DNA of 6,903 bases, taken from the NCBI GenBank assembly GCA_964389475.1, contig CAYMFD010000148.1, forward strand, positions 1 to 6,903, read 5' to 3'. Shown one piece after another: positions 5,378 to 6,903 of the stretch. The DNA comes from CAYMFD01 sp964389475 (lineage in GTDB: Bacteria > Bacteroidota > Bacteroidia > Chitinophagales > Saprospiraceae). Positions within the stretch are counted from its first letter, which is position 1, and each line of letters starts with the position of its first letter. A program made the translations under genes and the position numbers. Below the pieces are notes generated by a model. The model had not been told where the DNA came from, ran no database searches, and saw nothing but the letters and a program-made list of their open reading frames with translations.

Positions 5378-6823
5378 ATGCAATACAAGAACTTTGAAGA
5401 TCACGCTAGGAATGTCTTTTCTCGAGATACGGAAGCTGTAGATACAGCGGCTCTGCTAGGGGCTCTAGACTTGCCGGTTACGGGCCAGACCAAGCGGTCA
5501 CCGCTGTGGCTCGTGATGGGCTTGGGCCTCTTGCTCGTAACTGGTATCGCAGTCATGATGCTCTCTAGGAGTGAGCCATCTGTCGCAGTCGAAGCTAGCT
5601 TATCGCCTATTATCGAGGCTAGTAAGACGACTATTCCAGTTGTAAAGACCAGCCTACCCGCGGTTGATAATGAGCCTACAGATAGATCAGTAAGTACCGT
5701 TGCTATCACACAGGAAGCAATAGATCGGGAAGCGACCATAGAATCCGCCGTAGCATCTACCCGTGCAGAACGTCCTAGCGACAGGGCGACTAGCGCAGCA
5801 GCTACTAGAGGTGATAAGGGCACTAAACGACAAGCCACCACGACCGCCATAGGCCCCGCCCGTCAAAATGAAGAAGTGCAGCCATCACCGACCACAGTAG
5901 GGCTTACGTCAGCAACGATGGCCTCAAGCACACCGGCGAAAGCAAAGCTTGCTGCTGCCCCAGCTGCTACTAGGATGGAGGCATTGCGGACACCTATCTC
6001 TGCACCACCAGTACTAGGTAGTGTCAATCTATCTACACTAGCGACTAGTGAGACACCACTACTCGATATGCCGACTGACAAAATCAAGTGTCCTACATTC
6101 GGCCCCAAGCGAGGTAGATTTAGCTTTGCCGTGATCCCAGAGATCGGTGTCATGCTGCCCAATGAGAGCTTAGTAGGCGTACCTGCTCTCCCTGCCTCTA
6201 TGATCAGGATGCAAGACGAGCGAGCACTAGAGGGACTACAAGGGGCCCTATACCTCAAGGCTAGTCATAGTAGGCTGCCTGTCTACCTTAGGTCTGGCCT
6301 GAGCTATAGCCGGATCTCTCACAGCCTACCCCTCACCTACGAGCGAGTGGAGCGAGACACGACACAAGGCATTATATCTCTGACGACCTCTACCACGGGT
6401 GATACCATCACGGCCATCATCGGCGATATCGTTACCGAGACGACGATTACGGGCCAGAGTACCAAGCACTACTACACCCACCAGTGGGATGTACCCGTAG
6501 CTATCGGTCTGGAGCAAGCATTCGGTAGGTGGATTGTAGGGATAGAAGGCGGTGTCAATATTAATGTAAGCACGACCGCTTCTGGTAGCATACTGCGTAC
6601 TCCGAGTGAGTTCGGGCCGATAGAGAGCACTATTGACGTAAGCAGGAGAGTAGGATTAGGATTCTTCGGAGGTGTACAATTAGGTCGCAATATCGAGGGC
6701 TTCGGAGAGGTCTACCTCGCCGCTCGTGCACGCAGCATACCTGATATCTCGTCTACAGTCAATGTGACGACGCAGCGATACATGCTATATGGTCTGCACG
6801 CAGGTTATGTATATCGATTCTGA
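5378..6823 (+). CDS. Sigma-linked single-pass membrane protein with C-terminal outer-membrane barrel
   Basis: The 481-residue product has four parts. Residues 1-41 are a charged, probably cytoplasmic tip (FEDHARNVFSRDTEAVDTAALLGAL) resembling short N-termini of sigma-linked proteins in Bacteroidota. Residues 42-62 (PLWLVMGLGLLLVTGIAVMML) are one transmembrane helix with Lys-Arg before it, indicating N-in topology. Residues 63-235 are low-complexity and rich in Ala, Thr, Ser and Pro, with no Cys. From KCPTFGPKRGRFSFAVIPEIG (236-256) to the end the pattern is a beta-barrel with GLSYSRI, WDVPVAIGLEQAFGRWIVGIEGGVNI, GLGFFGGVQLG and a final YGLHAGYVYRF ending in Phe, as outer-membrane barrels do for BAM recognition. 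There is no cleavable signal peptide. It lies where an anti-sigma factor would be expected but no zinc-binding or FecR-like anti-sigma domain is seen. It may span both membranes; an anti-sigma role is inference. A Thr-rich segment (328-362) is probably an extracellular loop. Confidence 0.8.
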   Translation: MQYKNFEDHARNVFSRDTEAVDTAALLGALDLPVTGQTKRSPLWLVMGLGLLLVTGIAVMMLSRSEPSVAVEASLSPIIEASKTTIPVVKTSLPAVDNEPTDRSVSTVAITQEAIDREATIESAVASTRAERPSDRATSAAATRGDKGTKRQATTTAIGPARQNEEVQPSPTTVGLTSATMASSTPAKAKLAAAPAATRMEALRTPISAPPVLGSVNLSTLATSETPLLDMPTDKIKCPTFGPKRGRFSFAVIPEIGVMLPNESLVGVPALPASMIRMQDERALEGLQGALYLKASHSRLPVYLRSGLSYSRISHSLPLTYERVERDTTQGIISLTTSTTGDTITAIIGDIVTETTITGQSTKHYYTHQWDVPVAIGLEQAFGRWIVGIEGGVNINVSTTASGSILRTPSEFGPIESTIDVSRRVGLGFFGGVQLGRNIEGFGEVYLAARARSIPDISSTVNVTTQRYMLYGLHAGYVYRF

Positions 6824-6903
6824 TCTAATATAAAAAGGCTGGTTTGATATCCGTAGCTGAGGTCCGCAAAGCTTGATAGCTTAGCTAGACTTCGAAAGCA
6901 CAA
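6824..6903. other. Downstream intergenic tail, no supported gene
   Basis: Eighty bases follow the last stop codon. AAGCT (6869-6873) and AGCTT (6878-6882) can form a 5-base stem with a TGAT loop, but no T-run follows, so it is a poor terminator. On the minus strand one frame is open from the window edge to a TAA at 6805-6807, and two others stop within 21 bases of the edge. Any of these could be the tail of a converging gene, but nothing favours one. Confidence 0.3.

Noticed and set aside
5401..5850. A 149-codon open frame on the minus strand opposite the anchored-barrel gene, with a further one of 131 codons at 5863-6258.
   Set aside because: They lie opposite the Ala/Thr/Ser-rich linker, whose codon use leaves few stops on the other strand. 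The products show no domain and the plus-strand gene is well supported.
6869..6882. A terminator after the operon.
   Set aside because: The stem is only five pairs and lacks a T-run; the real terminator may lie beyond the window.
1..6903. CRISPR arrays, tRNA or rRNA genes, insertion sequences, toxin-antitoxin or phage-defence genes.
   Set aside because: No regularly spaced repeats, cloverleaf-like segments, transposase motifs or defence domains were seen on either strand.

Overview
The window looks like chromosome from a member of the Bacteroidota, most likely the Saprospiria (Lewinella/Haliscomenobacter-like). The reasons are SprB-type repeats with the VTDANGC signature, a Saprospiraceae-style outer-membrane barrel protein, an ECF sigma factor followed by a protein that joins a membrane anchor to a barrel, a TAnnTTTG-type -7 promoter box and weak Shine-Dalgarno sequences. 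Family resemblances are from memory and no search was run. Codon use leans on CTA (Leu) and ATA (Ile), and the tetranucleotide CTAG is unusually common.

Left part (1-1946): the last codons of an upstream gene; a secreted outer-membrane beta-barrel protein (57-755); a degenerate 7-bp tandem repeat array directly after it (about 756-818); a small SCP2 sterol-carrier-like protein (861-1157); and, converging on it with a 12-base gap, an alpha/beta hydrolase on the minus strand (1170-1946). These are ordinary housekeeping or accessory genes.

Middle (1947-2215): a divergent intergenic region of about 270 bases. It carries the hydrolase promoter, a hairpin with an A-run (a terminator-like shape on the minus strand), and a long leader for the next operon.

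Right part (2216-6823): an apparent three-gene operon on the plus strand with gaps of 7 and 5 bases. It encodes (i) a large, probably surface-exposed lipoprotein with three carboxypeptidase-regulatory-like domains and about five SprB-like Ig units, (ii) an ECF sigma-70 factor starting at TTG, and (iii) a 481-residue protein with a short cytoplasmic N-terminus, one transmembrane helix, a long disordered Ala/Thr/Ser/Pro linker and a C-terminal outer-membrane barrel ending in Phe. The third protein sits where an anti-sigma factor usually sits and could in principle physically link the outer membrane to the sigma factor. This lipoprotein-sigma-barrel unit is the most interesting thing in the window. 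Its signalling role is inference. The last 80 bases hold no gene that can be supported.
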